The notes below the pieces were generated by a model, which saw nothing but the letters and a program-made list of their open reading frames with translations, was not told where the DNA came from and ran no database searches. 64,000 nucleotides of DNA from Lachnospiraceae bacterium (GTDB taxonomy: Bacteria > Bacillota > Clostridia > Lachnospirales > Lachnospiraceae), in contig JAMPFQ010000007.1 of the NCBI GenBank assembly GCA_023664345.1, forward strand, positions 54,315 to 118,314. Reading direction: 5' to 3'. The translations under genes were made by a program, and so were the position numbers. This document shows positions 54,070-62,871 of the stretch, piece by piece. The first letter of the stretch is position 1, and every line of letters starts with the position of its first letter.

Positions 54070-55116
54070 ATGGGGAAGATAACATTTCATGTTGTTCATT
54101 CAGTAAAGGGAGGATGCGGGAAGACTGCATTCTCTCTTTTTAAGGCACTGGGATTGGCAAAGAAAGCTATTGATAACGGAGAAGACCATGCAAGAGTGCT
54201 GTTGCTTGATGCCGATCTGTTGGGGTCAGGATTAAAAACATTACTCTATGTCAAAGATGAGAAGACTTTTGAAACAAATAAGGATACACGGCTGGAAGCG
54301 TATAAGGTGGCGCATGGAGGTCCAGGGTCAGGTGTGTTTAATTACCTGATTTTCCAAGAAAAATATCAGAAATGTACTTTGAATCAGTTTTTGATGGATG
54401 ACGATTGTACTTTTTTGGATATTTATGTGGAAGGGGCGGCAGTTCACAAAGCTGATGGTGAAGAAATTACTCCAGACACAGAAATTAACGGATTCATTGA
54501 TTTTGTGTTCTGTGCACCGGAAGGCAAAGACAAGAACTATTTCCGGTATCAGAATGGCAACACGCCTTCAATTGATATGGGCAGATATCGGTTAAAAATA
54601 AGGCAACTATTGACGGAAATTCACCGTTTGGGAGAGACTGGTAAAAAAGGAAAAGGGGCTGACAATCAAAAAATAGGATACGAGCATGTTGTGATTGACA
54701 TGCCGCCTGGTTATGATCAATATTCTAGCGTATTGCTGGAGGTGCTGCGTGAATTTGTAAAGAAAGAAAAAGTCAAAGACGAAATATACTATTATGCATT
54801 AACCACTGGAGACAGAAGCCATTTAGATGCCATGATGGAAAATGTGTTGGAGATGTTAGCAGAAGACTCACTGTATGACCCTTATGAGAAAGTTTTTGCG
54901 GTATTTAATGAAACACAGGAAGCAGAATACATAGCTACTGAGCCACAAGATGTAATAGAAGATCTTAAACGCAGAGCAGATGAATCGTTGGGAATGAAAA
55001 ATAAGGTAGAAGGGATCGTCTGTAAGTTTCAGAAAGAATATAACGCTTTCTGCAGAATGGATTCACGTCCGACCTTTGGATACAGCCTGAATGAAATGTC
55101 AGGAGGTTTGAAATGA
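54070..55116 (+). CDS. ParA/MinD-like (SIMIBI) P-loop ATPase of the candidate system
   Basis: Started at the ATG after AAAGGAGG, the product has 348 residues. The N-terminus has the deviant Walker A KGGCGKTAFS (residues 13-22), then VLLLDADLLGSGLK (A' strand, Asp47/Asp49), and a Walker B-like HVVIDMPPGYDQ near 210. These place it with SIMIBI ATPases of the ParA/MinD/ArsA type. A larger-than-usual insert (about 65-200) separates the motifs. No HTH is fused and no parB-like gene is adjacent, which argues against ordinary plasmid partition. It overlaps the HD gene by four bases (ATGA). Confidence 0.88.
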   Translation: MGKITFHVVHSVKGGCGKTAFSLFKALGLAKKAIDNGEDHARVLLLDADLLGSGLKTLLYVKDEKTFETNKDTRLEAYKVAHGGPGSGVFNYLIFQEKYQKCTLNQFLMDDDCTFLDIYVEGAAVHKADGEEITPDTEINGFIDFVFCAPEGKDKNYFRYQNGNTPSIDMGRYRLKIRQLLTEIHRLGETGKKGKGADNQKIGYEHVVIDMPPGYDQYSSVLLEVLREFVKKEKVKDEIYYYALTTGDRSHLDAMMENVLEMLAEDSLYDPYEKVFAVFNETQEAEYIATEPQDVIEDLKRRADESLGMKNKVEGIVCKFQKEYNAFCRMDSRPTFGYSLNEMSGGLK

Positions 55117-57329
55117 AGGAAGTGAAACATATTTGGAATCCTATATACATGGAGAAGTTTCTGGAAGACTTTGACCCTGTTAAGCATAGATATATGCGAT
55201 ATGTAAATCAAAACAAATGGGATTCAGATGAAGGGAAAAAGCTATACAGAGCATTGGCTGAAACGTGTCGCTGTGAAGAAAGGTGGACACTTGATGAAAT
55301 AGAGGATGTCTACCAGACCGTGGAAAAGGTATATGGCGTAAAAGAAAATTATTTCTGTAAGGTAATTAAGCTTACCACGGAGAAATTTTTGGGAAGTTAT
55401 GTAGGGATAGAAGGAATCGGGCAATTATTTAAGGCATCCTATTTTTACTTTGAGTGGATGATGCATTTGGAATACAACCAAAATCAGCACGATTACACAT
55501 ATTACAGGGATCATTATGTCCATCAGGTTCGAAATATGTTTGAAATGTTCCAGTTCCTGGATACCATGGGATATGAGGAAAAATGCCGCAAGATGTATCA
55601 GGAAATGGATAATTATGTGGCGAAATTTCTGAGAAAAAGCGTAAAAGAAGAAAAGGCAGGAATGAATGGGAAAGAATGCGCCTATGCATTGGACGAAAGC
55701 CTGTACGGTTATCTGTTTTATTCTTCATCAATTATTGCATCCCTGTTGCACGACATTGGGTATCCGATAGCCTACATCGGAAGGACAGTGAAGGAGCTGG
55801 GTAGTTTTTTGCCATTTTCCCATATTTTTGTGCAAGAGGTAGAAACAATCTCTACAATTCATGCTGTTTTACAAGACAGCCTTTTATATAAAGTGATGAG
55901 CCCGGAAGCAGTAGCGGAACGTGTAGAAAAAAAAGACCATGGGGCATTGTCTGCCGTTATTTTGTTGTACAAATATTATGATAACGGAAAAATGGCTCTG
56001 CTCTCACCTATTAAGCGTGCGGCGATAGAGTTGGCAGCACTGATGATTTACAACCATACATTAGGCTATCGCCATCAGGGAAAAGAGAAGAGTATTTATT
56101 ATAAGAACATTTTCTGGGAAAATCCTATGTCTTTTTTGTTCCGGTTATGTGATGACCTGCAGGAATGGGATCGTGTTTATTTTGACGTTAGCCAAAAAAG
56201 TAATTTTTTTGTCTGCGGAAATTGTTTTATGCCTTTAACCAGACAGGCAAACGATACGAAGGCGCAAGATAATGGACAAATTGACAGCCAAACCCCCTAT
56301 ATGCAACAGAAATATTATTCTTGCTGGTGCGGTTCCGGCAAGGGACGGAATACGACTACCTTTGCTTATAGACGGCTGGTTAATATTAACGCGTGTACCG
56401 AACTGGAATGCGAAAAAAATAAAAGGGGCCAAGTAATCCGAATTCGATATAATAAGGGAAGGTTGATGCAAATTGCCGCATATAGCCCTTCTTTTGCTGT
56501 GAAACGGGCTGAAGGAGTTTGGGAAATCAAGCAGATGCTGGATAACCAAAAGGATTTCCCAAAAACATTTGTAGATTTTTGCGTGTCAAACAATCCAATT
56601 CTGCTCAAAGCAGAGATCCTAAAAGAATGGTTATGCAAGAATAAATGTAAGTTTATGGTACTTAAACAGGAATATAATTCCGAACTGTCAGATAAAATGC
56701 CAATGGAACAGCTAGAAATACTTACAAGAATAGTAACAGACATGGGATTGAAGGATCCCAAACTCCAAGACGCATGGAACAGTGATAAGCTTCTGCTACA
56801 GAAAGCGATGAAGAAAGTAAATTCCAATTGGAAGCCAAATATAAAAAAGAGCAGCATCAAGTATATTTGGGAAAAAGCTTATTTTTATTACTGTCTTTCT
56901 CTTTGGGGAAGTCTTTTGCAAAAACTTGACAAAAAGGCTGCATGCCAATGGATATATTCAGAGAAAGGGAATGAGTTGCAGATGCTTTGCGATGCACTTC
57001 AAAAAAACTTTTTAATAACAGACAGGACAGAAAAGTTGCTACTAGAAGATTTTACCAGACAAAAACTCTGTCAATTTGACGAAAATCAGTTTTGGAATAT
57101 TGACACAGAACAAGAAAAGCAGTTGTATTTGGATTCTTTTCTACTGGGCAAATTTAACATTGACATAGTACACAGCTATGTGCAAGAAAAGGAATATGGA
57201 AAAGTTAAAGAAAAAGCATGGTCTTTGAAAGGGCAAGATTTGTTGACAGTTTTAGGATATGATTATTATTCAGATTACTATTTCTACTATACAATATCGG
57301 AAATGATAGATAATATACAAAAAAGTTAG
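55113..57329 (+). CDS. HD-domain protein with zinc-ribbon-like insert, third gene of candidate system
   Basis: 738 residues, start overlapping the ATPase stop (ATGA). An HD-type metal site can be traced: RDHYVHQV (His134/137), LLHDIGYP (His213-Asp214), KDHGALSA (His276), IYNHT (His315) and LCDDLQEWDR (Asp347). Shortly after lies a cysteine pair set, CGNC (368-371) and CWCG (404-407), likely a zinc ribbon. A C-terminal region of about 330 residues is helical with no known motif. HD enzymes cut phosphomonoester or phosphodiester bonds (dNTPs, cyclic nucleotides, RNA). Here the substrate is unknown. Codon use is AT-rich like its partners. Confidence 0.85.
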   Translation: MKEVKHIWNPIYMEKFLEDFDPVKHRYMRYVNQNKWDSDEGKKLYRALAETCRCEERWTLDEIEDVYQTVEKVYGVKENYFCKVIKLTTEKFLGSYVGIEGIGQLFKASYFYFEWMMHLEYNQNQHDYTYYRDHYVHQVRNMFEMFQFLDTMGYEEKCRKMYQEMDNYVAKFLRKSVKEEKAGMNGKECAYALDESLYGYLFYSSSIIASLLHDIGYPIAYIGRTVKELGSFLPFSHIFVQEVETISTIHAVLQDSLLYKVMSPEAVAERVEKKDHGALSAVILLYKYYDNGKMALLSPIKRAAIELAALMIYNHTLGYRHQGKEKSIYYKNIFWENPMSFLFRLCDDLQEWDRVYFDVSQKSNFFVCGNCFMPLTRQANDTKAQDNGQIDSQTPYMQQKYYSCWCGSGKGRNTTTFAYRRLVNINACTELECEKNKRGQVIRIRYNKGRLMQIAAYSPSFAVKRAEGVWEIKQMLDNQKDFPKTFVDFCVSNNPILLKAEILKEWLCKNKCKFMVLKQEYNSELSDKMPMEQLEILTRIVTDMGLKDPKLQDAWNSDKLLLQKAMKKVNSNWKPNIKKSSIKYIWEKAYFYYCLSLWGSLLQKLDKKAACQWIYSEKGNELQMLCDALQKNFLITDRTEKLLLEDFTRQKLCQFDENQFWNIDTEQEKQLYLDSFLLGKFNIDIVHSYVQEKEYGKVKEKAWSLKGQDLLTVLGYDYYSDYYFYYTISEMIDNIQKS

Positions 57330-58129
57330 AAAGGTGCTGACTAAATCATCGTTTCGTTAGCCCCTGGTACATATACACAGATTTGCAACAAAACACGTTG
57401 CTTTACAGCACAAATCTGGCGAAGAAAAACATTTTAATCAGTATTTCCTTAGAATTTGGACAGAGACATAATCAATGGTGTTAGTCTAAAAGTGGGTTAA
57501 AGGTTATATTCTGCAATCTGAATATCCGATATTTATGAGATTGGTAAGCAGACAATTCTAATATCGACCCATTTATGTACTAACACCTAATCGCTTTATA
57601 AAACTAAACTATCATTTTTATATGTATTAATTAATAGCGAATGATTATTTGTTCCTATTATTTTCCATAACATAAGAAGAAAAATACTTACAAATCCATT
57701 CGAAATGCAATTTCAAATTAAGCAAAACTATAAAGTTGACAGGCATAAATGTAGATAACTGCGCAAAGTTTGAGAAAATTCAATGTAATTAAACCATAAA
57801 ACCTAAAAATATAGAAACACTGAGGAAACGATAAAATATCTGGGGAGAACTACAAATGATTGCTTCTTATATACTAAAACAACTACCACAATATCAATCA
57901 TAACAAACAGCACCACTATAAGCATCACCATAAAAATTGCATCCCAATAAAGATTTCCCTCTTTGTATTCTTATCTTCGTCTTTTTCCCCGATTTTTCCA
58001 TTAACTGTATCAAATTTGGCTAGATAGTCAGATATTTGCACGAATACTTGATATTGTAGGTTTTATTTCTGCTGGTTCTGCTTCTTCTCCCCTGCCATCT
58101 ACTGTCTTGCCTTAGAACATTGGTGTAAC
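57330..58129. other. AT-rich, probably decayed segment
   Basis: No intact gene is supported. After the HD gene there is a hairpin CAGATTTG/CAAATCTG (57378-57385 with 57411-57418). On the minus strand 57803-57931 could encode a 42-residue peptide with one membrane segment (MVMLIVVLFVMIDIVVVVLV); it has no good ribosome site and a neighbouring frame reads protein-like for about 30 codons, so a frameshifted remnant is likely. Confidence 0.45.
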
Positions 58130-58270
58130 GTAAACGCTTAATATTTCAACGGCGTGACAATGCTATATCCTTCCTTCATAATGGTAGCTAGGAAATGCGA
58201 GCATCTTGCCCTGTCTCAATTGCGAGAATGAAGTGATGCAAGCATTTTACTATACTATGGAGGATAGATA

Positions 58271-58678
58271 ATGCGAGCAAAAGCTGTTACCGCTGAAGAA
58301 CAGTATCGCCTGATCATGGAATGCAGGGCCAGCGGCATGACGGATTACCAATGGTGCGTGGAGCACAACATCAAGCCGGGTACATTTTATAACTGGGTAA
58401 AGCGCCTCCGGCAAAGTGGGAACGTGGATATCCCGGCTTCTGTCGGAAACAAAGAGCCTACTAAGCAGGACATCGTAGAGATACATTTAAGGCAGCCATC
58501 TGTTGCCGTTCCGGCATCTGGAATGCTATCTGATGCATTCACCGGCACATCTCAGGTTCCCGGCCAGCCCCCGATGCTGGAGCTGTCCATAGCAGACGCA
58601 ACACTCCGGATCCCGCAGGGGACTGACCCAGCCCTCTTGGAGCAGGTGCTTTTTATGCTGAAAGGGATGCCATGTTAG
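58271..58678 (+). CDS. tnpA: IS66 accessory protein TnpA
   Basis: A 135-residue protein with an N-terminal helix-turn-helix (EEQYRLIMECRASGMTDYQW, IKPGTFYNWVKRLRQ), typical of IS66 OrfA. It overlaps the start of tnpB by seven bases. The C-terminus (ADATLRIPQGTDPALLEQVL) is usual for the family. Confidence 0.9.
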   Translation: MRAKAVTAEEQYRLIMECRASGMTDYQWCVEHNIKPGTFYNWVKRLRQSGNVDIPASVGNKEPTKQDIVEIHLRQPSVAVPASGMLSDAFTGTSQVPGQPPMLELSIADATLRIPQGTDPALLEQVLFMLKGMPC

Positions 58679-59037
58679 GCGACATCTCCGCCGCAGATGA
58701 GCTTTACATTGTCTGCGGCTACACCGACATGAGGCGATCCATTGACGGCCTCTGTGCAGTCGTGCAGGACAGGCTGCACATGGATCCACGCAGGAGTGCG
58801 CTGTACCTTTTCTGCGGCAGACGTTGTGACAGGATCAAAGCGCTGTTTTGGGAAGGGGATGGGTTCCTGCTCCTGTATAAGCGCATGGAGGCGCAGGGAC
58901 GGTTCCGCTGGCCAAGGAATTCTGAGGAAGTCCGTGCGCTTACCTGACAGCAGTTCGACTGGCTGATGTCCGGGCTGGAGATCGAGCAGCCCAAAGCTTT
59001 CAGGCTGCCGGGGAATGCGGATGACATATCTTCCTGA
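58672..59037 (+). pseudogene. tnpB: IS66 TnpB with internal TGA stop
   Basis: IS66 OrfB proteins are about 115-120 residues. Here YIVCGYTDMRRSIDGLCAVV and LFCGRRCDRIKALFWEGDGF are intact, but codon 92 is TGA (58945-58947). The same frame continues as QQFDWLMSGLEIEQPKAF to a second TGA at 59035. The missing codon is usually Pro in relatives (from memory). A one-codon nonsense change is the simplest reading. Confidence 0.8.
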
Positions 59038-59152
59038 CGGGAAAAACATCCGCCGGGATATTTGCGTAAAAATGGCGCAAATGCCCAGAAACACTGGTTT
59101 TTACAGAGTTTTTGTGCTATAATGGCAGTATCAAACAGGAGCATAAAAGACC

Positions 59153-60775
59153 ATGGCCAGGAACGCTGCAGACTCCCGCCTGATGGAGTATAAAGATACG
59201 ATCAGCCAACTGAATATGACGATCCGCAGCCAGAATGAGCTGATCACTTCCCTCCGTGAGACGATAGCTTCCAACAATGCGGCAATGGCTGTCATGCAGG
59301 AAAAACTGGATTACCTCACAGATAAGCTTTTCGGCACTTCCAGCGAAAAATCTAAAAATGTGGAGGGGCAGCTGAGCCTGTTTGACGAAGCGGAACAGGA
59401 AGCTTTCTCTGTCGGTGTAACGGACGCAGATGATGTCATTGTTGTCAAAGAGCACATACGCAGGTCCAAGGGCACCCATGAGGAACTCTTTAAGGGAGTC
59501 CCTTCCCGGGACGAGGTGATCCCTCTTTCCGAAGGGCAGAAGGCCTGTCCTGACTGCGGCGCAGAAATGGAAGTGGTCGGGAAAGAGTTCATCCGTAAGG
59601 AATCCCGTTTCACGCCTGCAAAGGGCGAGATCGTCAACATCTACCGAGAGACTGCGAAGTGTCCTGTATGCTCTGAACTGCCGGCCATGGAAAAAGCCGT
59701 CCGGTTCGTCAAAGCAAACGTTCCGGAGGCGCTGATCCCGCACAGTTACGCATCTGCATCTGCCGTTGCCTGGACAATGTACCAGAAATATGCCAACGCA
59801 CTGCCGCTGTACAGGCAGGAGCAGGACTGGAAGCAGATGGGCGTCACCTTGAACAGGGCAACCTTGGCCAACTGGATCATTTACTGCGCCGGGAATTACT
59901 TTTCTCCATTGTATGAATATTTCCACCGGGAGCTCATAAAACGGCAGTTCCTGATGGCGGACGAAACAAGGGTCCAGGTGCTGAAGGAACCGGGGCGGGA
60001 GGCTGAGACAGACTCTTTCATGTGGCTCTTCCGCACCGGGGAAGACGGGCTGCCGCCTATCATCCTTTACAGATATACCGAAACCAGGGCAAAATTCAAT
60101 GCGGAAGCCTTTCTGAAAGGTTTTGCCGGTTATCTGGAGACGGACTGCTACCAGGGTTATAATAATCTGCCGGACATCCGGCGCTGCTGTTGCTGGGCCC
60201 ACCTAAGGAGATACTTCATGGAGGCCGTCCCAAAGGGGAAGGAACTGGACTACAGCAATCCGGCCGCCCAGGGTGTCCAGTACTGCAATAAGCTGTTTGA
60301 GCATGAACGGCATTCTCGGGAGAAAGGGCATACTTTCGAGCAACGGAAAGAATACCGGCTGGAGAAAGAAAGGCCCGTGCTGGATGCATTCTGGGAATGG
60401 GTCTCACAGCAGGCCCCCAAAAAGGGGACCCGCTTTGAGAAAGCGGTGAACTATGCCCAAAACCACAGAGAGGAATTCATGACCTATCTGGAGGACGGAA
60501 GGTGTAGTTTTTCAAACAATCTGAGCGAGAATTCGATCCGTCCGTTTACAGTGGGGCGCAAAAACTGGCTGTTCAGTGATACCCCTAAAGGGGCCGAGGC
60601 CAGCGCAACGGTATATACCATGGTTGAGATGGCCAAGGCGCATGGCCTGAACATCTATAAATATCTGAAATATCTGCTGGAACGTCTACCTGATACAAAG
60701 TTCACCGATGGTGCCTTGGCAAAGCTGGCACCCTGGGATCAGGAAGTCATTGCCAGCTGCTCCGGGGCAATGTAG
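59153..60775 (+). CDS. tnpC: IS66 family transposase TnpC
   Basis: 540 residues, full length. An N-terminal coiled coil and LDYLTDKLFGTSSEKSK are followed by a zinc-finger-type CPDCGAEM...CPVC, and a DDE core with FLMADETRVQVL (first Asp), YLETDCYQGYNN (second Asp) and NNLSENSIRPFTVGRKNWLF (Glu). The C-terminal YLLERLPD region is as in other IS66 transposases. The element may still transpose if TnpB is dispensable or supplied in trans. Confidence 0.95.
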   Translation: MARNAADSRLMEYKDTISQLNMTIRSQNELITSLRETIASNNAAMAVMQEKLDYLTDKLFGTSSEKSKNVEGQLSLFDEAEQEAFSVGVTDADDVIVVKEHIRRSKGTHEELFKGVPSRDEVIPLSEGQKACPDCGAEMEVVGKEFIRKESRFTPAKGEIVNIYRETAKCPVCSELPAMEKAVRFVKANVPEALIPHSYASASAVAWTMYQKYANALPLYRQEQDWKQMGVTLNRATLANWIIYCAGNYFSPLYEYFHRELIKRQFLMADETRVQVLKEPGREAETDSFMWLFRTGEDGLPPIILYRYTETRAKFNAEAFLKGFAGYLETDCYQGYNNLPDIRRCCCWAHLRRYFMEAVPKGKELDYSNPAAQGVQYCNKLFEHERHSREKGHTFEQRKEYRLEKERPVLDAFWEWVSQQAPKKGTRFEKAVNYAQNHREEFMTYLEDGRCSFSNNLSENSIRPFTVGRKNWLFSDTPKGAEASATVYTMVEMAKAHGLNIYKYLKYLLERLPDTKFTDGALAKLAPWDQEVIASCSGAM

Positions 60776-60894
60776 CAAAACTACCTTCATCTGCGAAATA
60801 TGAATAAAGTAAAACGCTCGCAGTTCTTGTTCTATTATATAGGAACTGCGAGATTTTTAATATCCGCTATTTTATTAAGCGGTTACGGTGTAAC

Positions 60895-61500
60895 ATGGCA
60901 AGCGAGTCTGACTGGCTTAAAATCTGTCCATGGAAATCCCTGACCTAATCAAAATCTTTCTGTGTACTTATTTCTTCTTGAAATGTGCCAGATAGTTTCT
61001 AATATGCCGGAGTCGAATCAGTTGTTCTAAATTGCATACCAATTTGGAATATTCCTGCTGTCATTTCCCGGAACATTTCTCATATCATCAATATATTCGG
61101 AACTGCCGTGCTAGTCTCCATAAAGTTCCCTTCACAGCTTTGTCCAAGCGCTTAAACTCCTCAAAAAACATAATTCAAGTTATCCATCCCAGCCCCTATA
61201 ACCAATTCTTAGTATCCTACTGCAATTCTTTATTTGACATCCGTATTTTATAATCCAGGATTGACCTATCCCTGATAATCCGGAACACTTCCTCTACTGT
61301 GTGAACCTTCCTTGTCTCCATATCATCAATCTCTTTATCCAGGCAGGAAATCAAGGTTTCAATCGTTGCCCTACTATCTGCTCTATCTGCAACTGAGCAC
61401 TTTGGATATTTTTTTCTACAGGCTTTGAGGTTGATGTATAAGGCATAGCTTCAACTGTATGTGTCAGAAAAATATTCCTTTTTTCTACCGCTATCTTCCC
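60895..61500 (-). pseudogene. Decayed segment with subtilisin-like (S8) partner remnant
   Basis: Directly after the AAA+ stop, minus-strand codons 61351-61488 read VEKRNIFLTHTVEAMPYTST and SKPVEKNI before ending at TGA. This is like the N-terminus of the S8 peptidases that pair with this AAA+ ATPase type (recall, not a search), but the start codon and the catalytic part are missing. An overlapping frame, 61217-61480, ends with a protein-like stretch ISCLDKEIDDMETRKVHTVE that resembles small antitoxin-like proteins. The rest (60895-61216) shows nothing coding. Confidence 0.4.
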
Positions 61501-62460
61501 CTATGCCTCCTTACACAAATATGCATCCTGCCTCTCATTTAATAACACAATCACTGTCCTGCTTACAATCGGTTCGTCATTCAATATGGAATTCTTTATC
61601 GCATCATCACAGACCCTTGCAATTTCCGCATGGCTTAGCCCTTCTGCGGCTCCCACCACATCTTTTGAAATTGTAAAGCTTTCATCATATGATTTTATTT
61701 TATATTCAAATAAACGCTCAATCTCTGCCGTTGTTGGCAGCATATAGTGTAATACATCGTCAAATCTCCTGAACAATGCCTGGTCCAAGAGTTTCTGGTT
61801 GTTTGTCGCCGCCACAATAATGCTCTCAGATCTGTCCTGCTCTATGAACTGCAGGAATGAATTGAGAATCCTCCGCATTTCCCCTACTTCATTATCCAGG
61901 CCCCGGTCTGCGCCTATGGCGTCAAATTCATCAAAAAGATATACGCCTGCCGTTGACTCTATGCTGTCAAACACCTGCCTTAACTTTGCGCTTGTCTCCC
62001 CCATGAACTTCGTGACAAGCTTATCCATTTGTACCGTGTACAAAGGCAGGGACAGTTCAGATGCTATGATGGAAGCCGTTAAGGTTTTGCCAGTTCCAGG
62101 GTTTCCCTCTATCAATATTTTTCTTCTATTTGTCAGGCCATAGGATGCCAGTTTATACCTGTTCCTATATTCGTTCAAGATCCGCTGGATCTTACCGCTG
62201 ATATCATCTGAAACGATCAATTCTGACAGGTCATGGGAAGGCATTGACAGTGAGAGCATGGGATTGGCAGGGGTAAGCTGCACAATATTAGCCCTCTTGC
62301 TTCCGGCCCTGTCCACCTGCTTTTTCAGGTCACGCGCTAAATTGTCATGCCCAAGCCTGGCTTCATGCGCCGCAATCTGTAAAACCACTGTTTTGAATTT
62401 TTCGTCATTGCAGTCTACGTAAGCCTTTACCAGACTTTTGATCTGCTCTGCAGTAGCCAT
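61501..62460 (-). CDS. AAA+ ATPase, orphan member of an ATPase/S8-peptidase pair
   Basis: The start at 62460 follows GGGAGGTGG and gives 319 residues. The N-terminal helical part is MATAEQIKSLVKAYVDCNDE. The AAA+ core has Walker A EGNPGTGKTLTAS, a pore-loop-like KFMGETSAKLR, Walker B GVYLFDEFDAIG, sensor 1 IIVAATNN and an arginine-finger region LDQALFRRFDDVLHY. This ATPase family usually sits next to a subtilisin-like S8 peptidase in accessory islands. Here only a fragment follows, so the pair is broken. The ATPase itself looks intact. Confidence 0.88.
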   Translation of the reverse strand: MATAEQIKSLVKAYVDCNDEKFKTVVLQIAAHEARLGHDNLARDLKKQVDRAGSKRANIVQLTPANPMLSLSMPSHDLSELIVSDDISGKIQRILNEYRNRYKLASYGLTNRRKILIEGNPGTGKTLTASIIASELSLPLYTVQMDKLVTKFMGETSAKLRQVFDSIESTAGVYLFDEFDAIGADRGLDNEVGEMRRILNSFLQFIEQDRSESIIVAATNNQKLLDQALFRRFDDVLHYMLPTTAEIERLFEYKIKSYDESFTISKDVVGAAEGLSHAEIARVCDDAIKNSILNDEPIVSRTVIVLLNERQDAYLCKEA

Positions 62461-62605
62461 TTCATCCACCTCCCATACTCACGGATTCCATTTATATCAT
62501 ACTATTTTTATGCAGGAGCGTCAACCAAATGCCCCTCTTTTCTCATTTTTTACACACCCAGCTACAGCATTTGCCGCCATCGTATTTTCCCTTTGCCTCC
62601 CCCAT

Positions 62606-62643
62606 GGCACAAAATTGGCACAATATCGCACGAAATTGGCACA
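62606..62643 (+). repeat. Four GGCAC-type repeats at helical spacing
   Basis: GGCACAAAATT, GGCACAATAT, CGCACGAAATT and GGCACAG start at 62606, 62617, 62627 and 62638, spacing 11-10-11 bases. AAATTGGCACA is repeated exactly at 62612 and 62633. Repeats on one face of the helix suggest cooperative binding by one regulator or a transfer-related protein. Confidence 0.65.
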
Positions 62644-62797
62644 GTTCTGCTCTTTCCCTGTAAACAGGGATATGCTAAACTAAATATGCTTCAAACTGCA
62701 CCCAAAACTAAAAACGGCAGAAAAAGGCACCTCTTACACAGGGCGCTTTTTTGCGCATACACAGCAATATGGGCGGCTCTCCCGCCACCCTGCCACA

Positions 62798-62834
62798 GAA
62801 AACCGCACCCGTACCCCGGATGCGGTTTTCTTTT
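62798..62834 (+). terminator. Terminator-like hairpin upstream of transfer genes
   Basis: A perfect 10-bp stem GAAAACCGCA/TGCGGTTTTC followed by TTTT. It would block read-through into the transfer operon or act as an attenuator there. Confidence 0.65.
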
Positions 62835-62871
62835 CCCCAACAACCAAAACATATGAAGGAGGACCCAAAAC

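Larger units (their letters stand above)
58130..60886 (+). mobile_element. IS66-family insertion sequence, complete
   Basis: The 2757-bp element has terminal inverted repeats starting GTAA (GTAAACGCTTAATA left; GTAACCGCTTAATA right, 13 of 14 matching) and an 8-bp target duplication GGTGTAAC at 58122-58129 and 60887-60894. Both GTAA ends and 8-bp duplications are IS66 traits. It carries tnpA, tnpB (interrupted by TGA) and tnpC. It entered the AT-rich segment right of the candidate operon and left that operon intact. Confidence 0.95.
62461..62871. other. Regulatory region before the conjugation operon
   Basis: No gene is supported. The stretch holds the phased GGCAC repeats (62606-62643), a CCCTGT/ACAGGG hairpin near 62658-62671, and a terminator-like hairpin (62798-62834). 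It separates divergent transcription units: the AAA+ gene leftwards and transfer genes rightwards. Confidence 0.6.

Noticed and set aside
54070-55116. Plasmid-type ParA partition gene
   Set aside because: No parB-like gene or centromere-like repeats are adjacent, a large insert splits the motifs, and it is tightly coupled to an HD gene instead.
61032-61253. Plus-strand open frame in the decayed segment
   Set aside because: Low-complexity translation without ribosome site; the minus strand gives the protein-like remnants.
62606-62660. Sigma-54 promoter at the TGGCAC repeats
   Set aside because: Distance between the GG and GC elements is one base short and no sigma-54 activator gene is near; the repeated spacing is better explained by a binding array.
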